A DNA stretch of 64,000 bases from Flavobacterium fragile. Lineage in GTDB: Bacteria; Bacteroidota; Bacteroidia; Flavobacteriales; Flavobacteriaceae. Every line of letters begins with the position of its first letter. The stretch's first letter is position 1. The notes beneath the pieces were generated by a model. That model did not search any database. It was not told the origin of the DNA and saw only the letters and a list, made by a program, of their open reading frames with translations. This document shows positions 42,793 through 52,472 of this stretch, piece after piece. A program made the position numbers and the translations under genes. The stretch lies in assembly GCF_023634865.1 (NCBI RefSeq), contig NZ_JAMLJN010000003.1, positions 186,001 to 250,000 of the forward strand, read 5' to 3'.

Positions 42793-44676
42793 TTACATAT
42801 TTTTAATTTGCTGTAATTTTTCTTTCCATAGTTTCAAGTCGTCTTTGTGGCGTTCAATGCTTTTTTGAACTTCTTTGATAAAAGGATTTTCACCTTTCGA
42901 ACTACTGCTAATAAACTGAATGTTGTTCTCTAATTGGAAAATTTCGCTTTGTACTTCGTCGATTTTCTTTCTGATAAAGAATTGCTCTTGTTCCAAAGCT
43001 CTGCGGTCGTCACCTTCTACTAATTGCTCTAAGCGATTGTTAAAACGCATCATTTCGGTATCTTTTTTAGACATACTTAGTTTTTCAAACAAGGCATCTA
43101 AAATCTTATTGAATTTTCCTTCAATATGTCTTCTGTTAAAAGGTACTTTTCCAAAAGTTTTCCAAGTCGCAATGTGAGCTTTTATGGCATCTAAATCCGC
43201 TTTGTGTTCGCCAGTTAAAGTGAATGATTTCAATTCTTCTAAAAATGCTTTTTTCTTTTCAAATGCTTCTACTTCTTCACTAGTTTCCGCGTTTCTTGCT
43301 TCATGCATTCTATCAAAATATGCATTACACGCATCTTTAAAGTCTTTCCAAACACTATCTGAATATTTTCGTGGCACATGTCCAATTTTCTTCCAATCGT
43401 CCTGAATTTTCTTCATAATTGGAGTTGTAGCCGCGAAATCAGCACTGTCTTTTAATGATTTAGCTTTTTCAACTAACGCTAATTTTTTATTTAAGTTCTC
43501 GTGTTGTTCGTGTTTGATGTCTTTATAGAAAACATTTTTGTTCGCATTAAAAGAACGAACCGCATTTTTAAAGTTAGCCCAAGTTTCCTCAGTTACTTCC
43601 GCTGGCACTTTTCCTGCTTTAAAGAACGCTTCACGTAATGCTTCCATTTTCTGAATTTGCTCTTGCCATCCACTGTGCGAATCGATTTTCTCGTTTCCTA
43701 AAACAATAATTTGAGATATGATTTCGTTTTTCACCGCTAAGTTGTCTGATTCTTTAGCTCTAGCTTCAGCATATAAACTTTCGCGTTTATCGTGCATTTG
43801 TTTGGTGATTTCGCTGAATTCGTTCCAAATCACTTCTCTGTGTTCACGATCTACTGGACCAATTTCTTCTTTCCAAACGCGGTGTAATAATTGCAATTCG
43901 CGGAACGCTTTCATTACGTCAGTTTCGTTCAACAATTCTTTGGCTTTAGCAATGATTAATTGTTTTTGCTCTAAATTGTTTTTCAAGTCTAAATCACGCG
44001 CTTCTTTGTCTAAGTGCATGATGTCGTAAAAACGCTCCATGTGAAAATGGTAGTTGTTCCACAAGATATTGTATTTGTCTCTTGGAATCGCACCCGCATT
44101 TTTCCATCGCTCACGAATTTCGTTTACCTTTTTGAACATATCGCTAATGCTCGAATCACCAGAATCGATTAAGTTTTTCAACTCTTCGATTAAGCTTTCA
44201 CGAACCGCGAAATTCTGTTCTAAATTGTTTTGTAATTGTTTGAAGTGTTTCGCTTTACTTGCTTTGTACGCGTTGTAAATACCATCAAACTTATTTTTTA
44301 AAGGGAAGTGATACTCAAAATCTAAACCTTCTTCGTTGTTTTGAGCTAAGAATTCCTCTTTTTTCTCGTCTATAAAATGGTGGTATTTGTCCGAAAAAGC
44401 TTTTCTAATGCCTTCTACATGGTCTTTAATCGCCATTACTTTTTCGTTGTTGACTAATTTTTCCAGTTCATCGGTTAAGGCTTCCATCGACATCGCATCG
44501 TAATCCAAAACTGGAATTTCGTGCTTTTCTTTTATCGAATCATCTTCGCTTTCTTCTGCATTAGAATTGTCTATTTCCTCTAATACCGATTGACTAATAG
44601 TGGTAACACCATCTAATTGTTCCATTTGGTCTTGTCCATCTGCGTTGTGCAGGTTATCATGTGTTGCTTCTGACAT
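42793..44676 (-). CDS. DUF349 repeat protein
   Basis: 627-residue, highly helical cytoplasmic protein. Five DUF349 repeats are visible, each with a W-K-x-x-G-x-(I/V/K)-P core: RWKNAGAIPRDKYNILWN (190-207), VWKEEIGPVDREHREVIW, FFKAGKVPAEVTEETWANF, DWKKIGHVPRKYSDSVWK and TWKTFGKVPFNRRHIEGKF. The first 60 residues are acidic and disordered. DUF349 is also called a 'DNA repair ATPase-related' region, but no ATPase motifs are present. Function unknown. Confidence 0.9.
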   Translation of the reverse strand: MSEATHDNLHNADGQDQMEQLDGVTTISQSVLEEIDNSNAEESEDDSIKEKHEIPVLDYDAMSMEALTDELEKLVNNEKVMAIKDHVEGIRKAFSDKYHHFIDEKKEEFLAQNNEEGLDFEYHFPLKNKFDGIYNAYKASKAKHFKQLQNNLEQNFAVRESLIEELKNLIDSGDSSISDMFKKVNEIRERWKNAGAIPRDKYNILWNNYHFHMERFYDIMHLDKEARDLDLKNNLEQKQLIIAKAKELLNETDVMKAFRELQLLHRVWKEEIGPVDREHREVIWNEFSEITKQMHDKRESLYAEARAKESDNLAVKNEIISQIIVLGNEKIDSHSGWQEQIQKMEALREAFFKAGKVPAEVTEETWANFKNAVRSFNANKNVFYKDIKHEQHENLNKKLALVEKAKSLKDSADFAATTPIMKKIQDDWKKIGHVPRKYSDSVWKDFKDACNAYFDRMHEARNAETSEEVEAFEKKKAFLEELKSFTLTGEHKADLDAIKAHIATWKTFGKVPFNRRHIEGKFNKILDALFEKLSMSKKDTEMMRFNNRLEQLVEGDDRRALEQEQFFIRKKIDEVQSEIFQLENNIQFISSSSKGENPFIKEVQKSIERHKDDLKLWKEKLQQIKNM

Positions 44677-45093
44677 TGTGTAAATGCTTAAGGTTACTAA
44701 TATGGTGTGAAGATACTAAAGCACTCCGAAAATTCAAAAAAAATTGACTAATAATCGCTTATTTTCTTTGAAACGAGTGTTTTAGGCTTTCTTGTTTTCC
44801 ATTTTCCCGCGTTCCGCTATATCCGCTAAAGACGGGATGTCGCTACTATCGGGGTTAGATTGCCATCAAATGGCTTTCTTGGGAGTGGTTTTTTGAAGAA
44901 GTTTTGGTTTTGTACTTTTTCAAAAGTTTCTTCTTAAATGCCGTTAGGCATGATATTCTAGTAATTTAATGAAATGAATAGAAAAAATCCCGTAAGGATG
45001 ACATAAAAGATATGCTTATCAGCATGACAAACTGTGCGTGAAAAACATTTGCGAACTTTGCGTAAACCTTTGCGTCTTTGCGTTTAAGAAAAC
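44677..45093. repeat. Intergenic region with cassette B and a recurrent GC-richer element
   Basis: 417 nt without a gene. 44936-45087 on the minus strand repeats the layout of cassette A: CGCAAAG direct repeats, then hairpins ATGCT-TATC-AGCAT (45012-45025), ATCC-CGTAA-GGAT (44987-44999) and ATGCC-GTTA-GGCAT (44938-44951). 44801-44857 is a separate, GC-richer block listed below. The rest shows no structure I can name. Confidence 0.7.
44801..44857 (-). repeat. CCCCGATAG...GCGGATATAGCGG-type intergenic element
   Basis: On the minus strand the block runs AACCCCGATAGTAGCGACAT, then CCCGTC, AGCGGATATAGCGGAACGCG and GGAAAAT. It is GC-rich in an AT-rich intergene and resembles an element I have seen repeatedly in Bacteroidota intergenes. 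It may be a small RNA or remnant of a mobile repeat; no ORF. Confidence 0.4.
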
Positions 45094-45849
45094 CTACTCA
45101 TTCCAAATCTTCCAAGCCTTTTCCGCCTGTAAAACCAACATTTCGTAGCCGTTTTTAGTCACGGCGCCTTGTGCTTTAGCCTTTTTTAAAAATGCGGTTT
45201 CTTCTGGATTGTAAATTAAGTCGTAAGCAATGTGTTTTTTAGTAAACAAACTATAGTCTAAATTCGGACAATCGTCCACATTTGGATGTGTTCCTACTGG
45301 AGTGGTGTTGATGATAATCGTATATTCTTCAAAGATGGAAGCATCTAATTCTTCGTATTTGTATTGAAATTCGTCAGCAGTTCTAGAAACAAAATCATAT
45401 TCGATTTTTAAAGTTCGTAAAGCGTAAGCAACAGCTTTACTTGCTCCGCCAGTTCCTAAAATTAAAGCTTTCTTGTGGTATTCTTTTAATAAAGGCTTTA
45501 TTGATTTTTTAAATCCGTAATAATCTGTATTATAACCTTTAAGTTTTTTATTTTTAGAAATCGTTATGCAATTAACTGCTCCAATTTTTTGGGCTGTTTT
45601 TGATAATTTATTCAAGAAAGGAATGATTTCCTCTTTGTATGGAATGGTGACATTTAAACCTTTCAATCGTTTAACTTCAGAAATAATTTTTGGAAATTCT
45701 CTTATGCTTTCGATATCGTAGTTTTTGTATTCACAATTATCAAAATGACTTATTTCAAACTTTTCGCTAAAGTATTTTTTTGAAAAAGAATAGTTAATAT
45801 TTCGACCTATTAAGCCAAATTTCAACTGTTTTTTTTGTTTCTTTTTCAT
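45094..45849 (-). CDS. aroE: Shikimate dehydrogenase
   Basis: 251 residues. Reduces 3-dehydroshikimate with NADPH. GLIGRNINYSFSKKYF (12-27), GLNVTIPYKEEIIPFL (64-79) with the catalytic Lys72, and the Rossmann ILGTGGASKAV region. Short compared with E. coli (272) but typical for Bacteroidota. No terminator before the 3' repeats. Confidence 0.94.
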   Translation of the reverse strand: MKKKQKKQLKFGLIGRNINYSFSKKYFSEKFEISHFDNCEYKNYDIESIREFPKIISEVKRLKGLNVTIPYKEEIIPFLNKLSKTAQKIGAVNCITISKNKKLKGYNTDYYGFKKSIKPLLKEYHKKALILGTGGASKAVAYALRTLKIEYDFVSRTADEFQYKYEELDASIFEEYTIIINTTPVGTHPNVDDCPNLDYSLFTKKHIAYDLIYNPEETAFLKKAKAQGAVTKNGYEMLVLQAEKAWKIWNE

Positions 45850-45926
45850 TTTAAAAAATATTAAATGTTGAATAACAAATTTAGTGAGATTTTTCTGTTA
45901 TAACTTAAGTTAAAGTTTTTTAAAGT

Positions 45927-46571
45927 TTAGTTTTTTGCAAATTTCTTTTTTAACGCTTTGATTATTACAGGTGACACAGATAAAATGGTAATAATTAAAA
46001 TCACAGCATCAAAGTTTTCTTTAACCCATACTACTTGACCAAGGAAATAGCCAAGAAAAGTTAAACTGGTTACCCAAATAAAAGCTCCTAGAACACAGAA
46101 CACGATGTATTTTAAATAAGGCATACTACCAGCACCAGCTACAAAAGGAGCAATTGTTCTTAGTACAGGTACAAAACGTGCCATGATGATTGCTTTTCCA
46201 CCGTTTTTTTCGAAAAAAGTTTCAGTATGTGTAATATATTCTTTTTTAAGGAATAATATTTTTTTTCTTTGTTTGATTAGATTTCCGAATTTATTACCCA
46301 CAAAATAATTTAAATTATCACCTAATAGTGCTGCAACTATAAGCAAAGGGATTATGATTCCCATGCTTAATTGTCCAGTTGAAGCAGCAATAACACCAAT
46401 AGCAAAGAGAAGCGAATCGCCGGGTAATAGAGGCATTACAACAAAGCCTGTTTCAACAAAAATTACTAAGAATAAAATAAAATAAATTAAATAATCGTAT
46501 TTATGAATTAAATCTTGGATTACAGTTAAAGGATCATTTAAAAAGGCAGATAAAAAATCAATAATTTCCAT
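45927..46571 (-). CDS. DedA-family membrane protein
   Basis: 214 residues; four to five hydrophobic segments and the DedA signature GFVVMPLLPGDSLLFAIGV, with FVETG before it and ARFVPVLRTIAPFVAGAG after. Members include undecaprenyl-phosphate translocases and are needed for envelope homeostasis. It is a close paralogue of the adjacent gene and lies 66 nt downstream of it. Confidence 0.93.
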   Translation of the reverse strand: MEIIDFLSAFLNDPLTVIQDLIHKYDYLIYFILFLVIFVETGFVVMPLLPGDSLLFAIGVIAASTGQLSMGIIIPLLIVAALLGDNLNYFVGNKFGNLIKQRKKILFLKKEYITHTETFFEKNGGKAIIMARFVPVLRTIAPFVAGAGSMPYLKYIVFCVLGAFIWVTSLTFLGYFLGQVVWVKENFDAVILIITILSVSPVIIKALKKKFAKN

Positions 46572-46637
46572 TTGGATTGTAAGTTGTTTAAAATTTTGAG
46601 ATTTTGGTTTATGTAATTGTTTAAGAATTAAAATGTT

Positions 46638-47291
46638 TTAAGCCTGAAGATTGTTTGACTCTTTCTTTTTTAACATTTTAATGAAAATTGGCAAAACTGA
46701 AATAATAATAATAGCTAAAACGACTTTTTCAAAATTAGCCTTAACCCACGGAACTTGTCCTAGGAAATAGCCTAAAAAAGTAATACTAGTGACCCAAATG
46801 ATAGCTCCAGTAATACAAAAGAAAATATATTTAGAATATTTCATGCTTCCAGCACCTGCAACAAATGGGGCAATGGTACGAACAATAGGAACGAAACGAG
46901 CCATAATAACGGCTTTACCACCATTTTTTTCAAAGAAAGTTTCTGTCTGAGTTATATATTCTTTTTTTAAAAAAAGTATTTTTTCCTTTTGTTTAATGAA
47001 TACTCCAAATTTATTACCCACAAAATAGTTAAGGTTATCGCCTAACAGCGCGGCTACGATTAGTAGTGGAATTATAATTGCAATACTTAATTGACCTGTA
47101 GTTGCAGCAATTACACCAATAGCAAACAACATTGAATCGCCAGGGAGTAGGGGCATCACTACAAAACCTGTTTCAACAAAGACAACCATAAATAAAATAA
47201 AGTAGATTAGGTTGTCGTATTGATGAATTAATTCTTGGATTACGGTTAAAGGGTCTTTTAAAAATTCTAGTAGAAAAGTTACTAATTCCAT
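46638..47291 (-). CDS. DedA-family membrane protein (tandem paralogue)
   Basis: 217 residues, nearly the same sequence throughout as the preceding DedA protein (PLLPGDSMLFAIGV, ARFVPIVRTIAPFVAGAG). The N- and C-termini are the most different. Its ATG overlaps the stop of the TPR gene by one base (TAATG on the minus strand), which implies co-transcription. Confidence 0.93.
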   Translation of the reverse strand: MELVTFLLEFLKDPLTVIQELIHQYDNLIYFILFMVVFVETGFVVMPLLPGDSMLFAIGVIAATTGQLSIAIIIPLLIVAALLGDNLNYFVGNKFGVFIKQKEKILFLKKEYITQTETFFEKNGGKAVIMARFVPIVRTIAPFVAGAGSMKYSKYIFFCITGAIIWVTSITFLGYFLGQVPWVKANFEKVVLAIIIISVLPIFIKMLKKKESNNLQA

Positions 47292-48697
47292 TATTGTTTT
47301 TTTCTTGTTTTAAATTTTTCGATAGTGCTTAGAACCTCGGTTTTTGTCCAAACGCTAGGGAATAATTCTTGGAACAAAGATAAATGTTTTAGTTCTAATT
47401 TCATTCCGTTCACTAGATGAAGATTGCCTTTACTGGAATTTTCTGTCAAGAAATATAATCCGGCTAATCGATATTCAATTTCATATTCATTTGGTAGTAC
47501 TAGATTAGCTTCTTGGAGAATTTCGATGGCAGTATCAAATTCGCCAAGGTGTTGAAGAACGTCAGTCCATAGTGTAAAAGTATCTAAATTAATATCACCA
47601 CACTCAAAAGCTTTTCTGTATCCATATTCTGCCTCTTCAAAATATTGCAAAGCACTATTTACAGCTGCAAATCGTTTCCAATACATTGAATTATCATTAT
47701 CTATTCCTAAAGCTTTATTCACGTAATAAAGTGCCTTTTGGAAGTTTTTTTGACGAATATAAAAGTCAGTGATTGCAATCCACCCTTTATCTAGTAAAGG
47801 ATCTTCATGAACTGTTTTTAAATAGTAATTTAATGCAAATTCATTATTGCCTAAACGCTCATAACATTTAGCAACGCGAAGTAAAACAAATGAAGAAGGA
47901 TCGTCTAATTCTAATGTAACATTGTAACAGTCAATTGCTTCTTGATATTTTTTTAGTTTTTCTAACGATTTTGCTTTTTCCATGTAAGCTCCTAGAAAGG
48001 TGTCATCGATTAATGTAGCATAATCGAATGCCCAAACTGCTTTTTCGTAGTTTTTCAAGGCATAATATTGTCTTCCTAATTGATGCCAAGCTACTTCACT
48101 GTAGGGATTTTTATCAATAAATCGGCTTAGATAAACAATCGCTTCTGCATTTTGGTCAAGGAAATCAAAACAATATACAACATTATATAATGCAGAATAA
48201 TCCTCTGTATCTTCATCTAAACACTTAATAAAATTTTCTTTAGCCATTTCTAAATTATCCATGAAAAGATATTCCATTCCTATCATCGAATAGACATCAG
48301 CATAATCATCTGTATATTTTAAGGCTGTTTTTAAATGAGAAATAGCCTTTTCATGTTCGTCTCTTTTAGAACAGATATTGGCTTTTTGAATATAGATTTC
48401 TTCATTAGTGGGTTCGATAGCATATAACTCGTTTAGCAATTTTTCAGCAATATCGAGTTTGTCTTCATAAACCAACATCTCTACTTGAACTAATTTTAAT
48501 CCCGTAGATTTAGGATGTTGTTCTAAACCTAATTTCAGCGCTCTTTTAGCTAAATTTAATCGGCCTGTATCCATGTAATGAAGAATGATATCTTCAAACT
48601 CTTCTGAATCAAAGAAAAAAACTTTATTAGTTTTTAACATGGATTCAAATTTAGATAAGGATAAGCTGTTTTCTTCTTCTTCGTTGCTCAAATTCAT
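47291..48697 (-). CDS. TPR-repeat protein
   Basis: 468 residues, no signal peptide, made almost entirely of tetratricopeptide repeats (for example HYMDTGRLNLAKRALKLGLE and AISHLKTALKYTDDYADVYS). It is probably a scaffold for protein-protein interaction in the cytoplasm. Its translational coupling to two DedA genes suggests an envelope-related role but nothing specific can be read. Confidence 0.88.
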   Translation of the reverse strand: MNLSNEEEENSLSLSKFESMLKTNKVFFFDSEEFEDIILHYMDTGRLNLAKRALKLGLEQHPKSTGLKLVQVEMLVYEDKLDIAEKLLNELYAIEPTNEEIYIQKANICSKRDEHEKAISHLKTALKYTDDYADVYSMIGMEYLFMDNLEMAKENFIKCLDEDTEDYSALYNVVYCFDFLDQNAEAIVYLSRFIDKNPYSEVAWHQLGRQYYALKNYEKAVWAFDYATLIDDTFLGAYMEKAKSLEKLKKYQEAIDCYNVTLELDDPSSFVLLRVAKCYERLGNNEFALNYYLKTVHEDPLLDKGWIAITDFYIRQKNFQKALYYVNKALGIDNDNSMYWKRFAAVNSALQYFEEAEYGYRKAFECGDINLDTFTLWTDVLQHLGEFDTAIEILQEANLVLPNEYEIEYRLAGLYFLTENSSKGNLHLVNGMKLELKHLSLFQELFPSVWTKTEVLSTIEKFKTRKKQ

Positions 48698-48819
48698 AGC
48701 GCTTCATTTTATGATTTTATCCTAAATAAAATTAAGGATTTATATTGGGGAAGTAGGTTTCTAAAGGAATTGTTTTAAACAAAATAATTAACAATTATTA
48801 CCTCTTTTTGAAATTAAAA

Positions 48820-50031
48820 TTAAGCCTTTTGTAAAATATTTTGTTTTATTTCTTTTTCTACTTCATTAAGCACATCAAGAATAATGCCACAACCCTTTGT
48901 AATTTCTTCATTACTAATGGTTAATGGAGGTGTTATGCGAATAGCACAACCTTCGAAAAGAAGCCAGAATAAAATAACACCTCTTTTATGACAACGTAAA
49001 ATTACTTCATTAGTAATCTCAGGAGCATCGGTCATTGCCGCTAACATAAGTCCGCGGCCTCGAATTTCTTTGATTAACGGATGTACTAAAAGCTTTTTGA
49101 AAAGTTGTTCTTTTTCTAAAGTTTCTTGCATTAAATTGGTCTCCGTTATTTCTTGTAATGTTGCCAAACTCGCTGCCGCAATGACAGGATGTCCGCCAAA
49201 AGTCGTGATATGACCAAGTTTTGGATCATGGCTTAATAAATCCATCATTTTTTCAGAGGCAGTAAAAGCTCCGACAGGCATTCCGCCACCCATTCCTTTT
49301 CCCATTACCACTACATCAGGGACAACATCATAGTTTTGAAATCCGAAAAGTTTTCCTGTACGTCCAAATCCGGGTTGAATTTCGTCTAATATCATTATGG
49401 CACCCACTTCATCACATCGTTGACGTACTTTTTTAAGAAAATCATTTTGTGGTTCGATAAATCCAGCACCACCTTGAATCGTTTCTAATAAAACTCCAGC
49501 AGTTCGAGTAGTAATTTTTTCTAAATCTACTTCATTGTTGAACGTAATGAAATCGACATCAGGAATCAAAGGTCGAAAAATTTGTTTGCGTTCTTCAAAT
49601 CCCATCACACTCATACTCCCCATGGTATTACCATGATAAGCATTGTGGCATGAAATCCATTGACTTCTTCCTGTTACACGGCGTGCTAATTTTAATGCGC
49701 CTTCAATGGCTTCCGTTCCTGAATTTACCAGATATGTTTTCGTTAGTGGATAAGGAAGATTTTTAGCCAATAATTTACACAATTCTGTAGCTGGATGTTG
49801 GGCATATTCGCCATAAACCATTACATGAGAATAAGTGTCTAGTTGTTTTTTTATAGCATCATGAACCCGTTTTGGTTGATGCCCTAATGTATTTGCAGAA
49901 ACTCCAGCTACCATGTCTAAATAGGCATTGCCTTCGGTGTCATAAATATAAGAACCCTTTGCATGGGAAATTTCCATAGCTAATGGGTGAGGTGAGGTTT
50001 GTGCTTGGTATTTAAAAAAATCTTCAATCAT
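48820..50031 (-). CDS. Class III PLP aminotransferase
   Basis: 403 residues. Substrate unknown. PLP fold: NSGTEAIEGALKLARR, ILDEIQPGFGRTGKLFG and VMGKGMGGGMPVGAF with the PLP lysine. It is related to ArgD but clearly divergent and outside the arginine operon, so a second argD is not assumed; ornithine, lysine or aspartate-type substrates are possible. Starts 10 nt after ostA-like and shares its transcript. Confidence 0.9.
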   Translation of the reverse strand: MIEDFFKYQAQTSPHPLAMEISHAKGSYIYDTEGNAYLDMVAGVSANTLGHQPKRVHDAIKKQLDTYSHVMVYGEYAQHPATELCKLLAKNLPYPLTKTYLVNSGTEAIEGALKLARRVTGRSQWISCHNAYHGNTMGSMSVMGFEERKQIFRPLIPDVDFITFNNEVDLEKITTRTAGVLLETIQGGAGFIEPQNDFLKKVRQRCDEVGAIMILDEIQPGFGRTGKLFGFQNYDVVPDVVVMGKGMGGGMPVGAFTASEKMMDLLSHDPKLGHITTFGGHPVIAAASLATLQEITETNLMQETLEKEQLFKKLLVHPLIKEIRGRGLMLAAMTDAPEITNEVILRCHKRGVILFWLLFEGCAIRITPPLTISNEEITKGCGIILDVLNEVEKEIKQNILQKA

Positions 50032-50041
50032 AGACTGATTA

Positions 50042-51736
50042 TTATTTTTTTGTGGTTATTTTCTTTTTTGATTCAGGGTTTTTGTTGATTTTTTTATCTT
50101 CAACTTTAGTGTTTTTATCAAACTCTAGTGTTTCTTTTTGAATTTCCATAGGTTTTTGAGCGGCAACTGCTTTCTTTTTAGCTTCTACCTGAATTTTATC
50201 ATCTAACGCTATTTCATCTGCTGGGAAAATAGCATCTTTAGATAAAATCCGTTCATCACCTCGCCAATTAAAGCCTCTTAGTTTTCTAGCGTTTTCTGGG
50301 AATTCACTTTCTGGGTAAATATGACTATCTGTTTTGGTAAAGAAAGTTATCGCATCAATTTTATTTTCTTCTAATTCTAGATTGATTTTACTACAAACGG
50401 TTTTGTTAATTCCAATGAATTCATTAGCATCATTATACATGTAATAAATAACTTCAGCGTTTTTTACTACATCAACTTCTTTTAATTTGCTATCAATAAA
50501 TCTCCCATAAAGATTTACTCCTTTTATTTGGTTGTACCCATTTTGGCTAAGGCTATCTTTTTGAATAATAAAGGCATTGTTCAGTACTTTTAATGAATCT
50601 AATTTTTGTGTTTTATTATTCCCAATTAAATGCATTACATCTCCTGTCATTTGGTTTTCATTGTTCCAAAGGATTGGTTTTCCAATAAGTTTTGTAAGTT
50701 GGGTTTTATTGTTTGACCATAAAGAATCGCATTTTCCACTCATATCAGATTTGTAAAATCGAACATTGTTAAAAGCTCGAATTATTCTATTTTCTTGTGG
50801 CCCCGAAACTATTATTTTTTTTCCATGCATGTACATTGTATCTTTTTCAACCAAAGTTTTTACTAATGCCTTTTTTGTTAAAATCATTGAATCTTTTTTG
50901 GTGGCAGCATTGCGATATAATTCAGCATAATGACCTGTTGCGATTACTTTGTTGATGGTATCGGTAATTTTTACATTGTTAATACCTCTAGAATAGTTTT
51001 TCTTTCGATCGTAATACAAATCATCACCTTCAATAATCTTATTATCGAGCGTAATTTTGGAGTTTTTGGAAAGTTTACCGATGTTATTTGTTGTATCGTA
51101 AAACCCGTTTTCGGTATAAATTATATTTCCTTTGTTTGTAATAGTTGAAGGTCCAAAAACATAGGCATGGCCTGAATTTTCATAATAATCAAGGTTGTTT
51201 GTTTTGATGTTACTTTCTGGATTTGTAACGGTAACGGCAGTGGTAAATTTGTATTTTTTTTGATTTACGTAGTAACGACCCGATTTGCTTCTCAATGTAT
51301 TTTCTTTATTACGAATAGTGCCGTAAGTGTTATAAAATGCCTCTTGGTTTTTTTTGTCGAAATATACCGTATCAGTTGTTAAAGTTGATTCTGGTGAGCG
51401 TAACACAACATCTCCTGTAGCAAAAGCAAATTCTTTATCACCATTGTACTCAGCATATTTACTATTCATTGTGATAGTATCGCCTTGGTTCATTTGAACA
51501 TTTCCAAATGCTTTTACATAATTCTCACTTTTAAAATGATAAGCTTTGTTGCAAAACATTTTAACTCCATTGTGAATGATACGAACATTTCCTGTAAATA
51601 CAGTAGCTCCAGGAATTTCGGTCTGATTCATATCTACGAAATCGGAGTTTTCAATGATGATTTTTTTCTTTTCTTGTGCTGATAAAAAACTTACTGTCAG
51701 CAACAAAAAGGCTATATAAAAAAATGTGTTTTTCAA
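50042..51736 (-). CDS. OstA/LptA-like periplasmic protein
   Basis: About 564 residues. Repeated short beta-strands of the OstA/LptA N-terminal type (VDMNQTEIPGATVFTGNVRI, MNSKYAEYNGDKEFAFATGD and further units), which bind and carry lipid A in LptA. A Lys-rich C-terminus (about 525-564) follows. The signal peptide reads KNTFFYIAFLLLTVSFLSAQ. The start is TTG: 51736 gives the standard-looking N-terminus, while TTG at 51757 (preferred by frame length) would begin inside the -7 element TAAATTTG (51762-51755). No ATG is available upstream. Confidence 0.85.
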   Translation of the reverse strand: MKNTFFYIAFLLLTVSFLSAQEKKKIIIENSDFVDMNQTEIPGATVFTGNVRIIHNGVKMFCNKAYHFKSENYVKAFGNVQMNQGDTITMNSKYAEYNGDKEFAFATGDVVLRSPESTLTTDTVYFDKKNQEAFYNTYGTIRNKENTLRSKSGRYYVNQKKYKFTTAVTVTNPESNIKTNNLDYYENSGHAYVFGPSTITNKGNIIYTENGFYDTTNNIGKLSKNSKITLDNKIIEGDDLYYDRKKNYSRGINNVKITDTINKVIATGHYAELYRNAATKKDSMILTKKALVKTLVEKDTMYMHGKKIIVSGPQENRIIRAFNNVRFYKSDMSGKCDSLWSNNKTQLTKLIGKPILWNNENQMTGDVMHLIGNNKTQKLDSLKVLNNAFIIQKDSLSQNGYNQIKGVNLYGRFIDSKLKEVDVVKNAEVIYYMYNDANEFIGINKTVCSKINLELEENKIDAITFFTKTDSHIYPESEFPENARKLRGFNWRGDERILSKDAIFPADEIALDDKIQVEAKKKAVAAQKPMEIQKETLEFDKNTKVEDKKINKNPESKKKITTKK

Positions 51737-51829
51737 CTTAAAATTATTTTGAGCCAAATTTAAGTAAAAACTATAAAAGCCACTGATAATTAAGAATATT
51801 TTATCACTTCATAGTATTTGAAAATTAGT

Positions 51830-52408
51830 TTACTTGTAAAGAATTACTAACCAATAAGCATTTTCGGGTTGAAATAAACCTAATCCGGGTGTGTAAAGAA
51901 CAAATCCAATTTTTCCATTATTATTTAGACAATCATTGGTAACTTGAAGGTTTTTAATGGAATTCCAAACATTAGCGTAATCGAAATTAGTGTAACCTTC
52001 GCCTGCCAAAATATCTGCAGTAGGCATGAAATATTCTATTTCATTTAAATCGATTGTTGGATTTAATGTGGTAGTTTCATAATCAGATGAATCAAAATCT
52101 AAAGGTAAGTCATAAGAACCTCCCATCCAGGCGATTGGGCCATCAAAAATTACTTCGTTTGTAGGAGTATATTTTAGAGTGTAATTTCCAAAATCACTAG
52201 GAGCTACATAAATTTCTTCAATAGGTAAAGTGTTTGTCATAGCAATGTTGTTAAATTCAAAGCTATTTCCACCTTCAAAGGTATGGGTTAAAAAATCAAC
52301 TTTTAAGATTGTTAATTCTCGATTTTGATTTTGGATAACATTGTCATCTGTGTCATCTGAACATGATGAGATAATTATTAAAAGAAATAAAAATGCTATT
52401 TTTTTCAT
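51830..52408 (-). CDS. Uncharacterised lipoprotein
   Basis: 192 residues from the ATG at 52408 (MKKIAFLFLLIIISSCSDDT), lipobox ISSC with Cys16; a start at 52453 would read through the purA terminator. No known domain; the middle is beta-rich (PIEEIYVAPSDFGNYTLKYT) and resembles secreted single-domain proteins of the group. It lies alone in its transcription unit. Confidence 0.75.
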   Translation of the reverse strand: MKKIAFLFLLIIISSCSDDTDDNVIQNQNRELTILKVDFLTHTFEGGNSFEFNNIAMTNTLPIEEIYVAPSDFGNYTLKYTPTNEVIFDGPIAWMGGSYDLPLDFDSSDYETTTLNPTIDLNEIEYFMPTADILAGEGYTNFDYANVWNSIKNLQVTNDCLNNNGKIGFVLYTPGLGLFQPENAYWLVILYK

Positions 52409-52439
52409 TATTTTGATGATTGATTTTAGTAAAGATAAA

Positions 52440-52467
52440 AAAAACGCTTTCAATTGAAAGCGTTTTT
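52440..52467 (-). terminator. Terminator after purA
   Basis: A perfect 14+14 nt palindrome, AAAAACGCTTTCAA/TTGAAAGCGTTTTT, 6 nt after the purA stop; on the minus strand it ends in a T run. Confidence 0.9.
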
Positions 52468-52472
52468 GGTGT

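Noticed and set aside
48820..50031. Second argD
   Set aside because: Divergent sequence and position with the OstA-like gene outside the arginine operon; only class III aminotransferase is supported.
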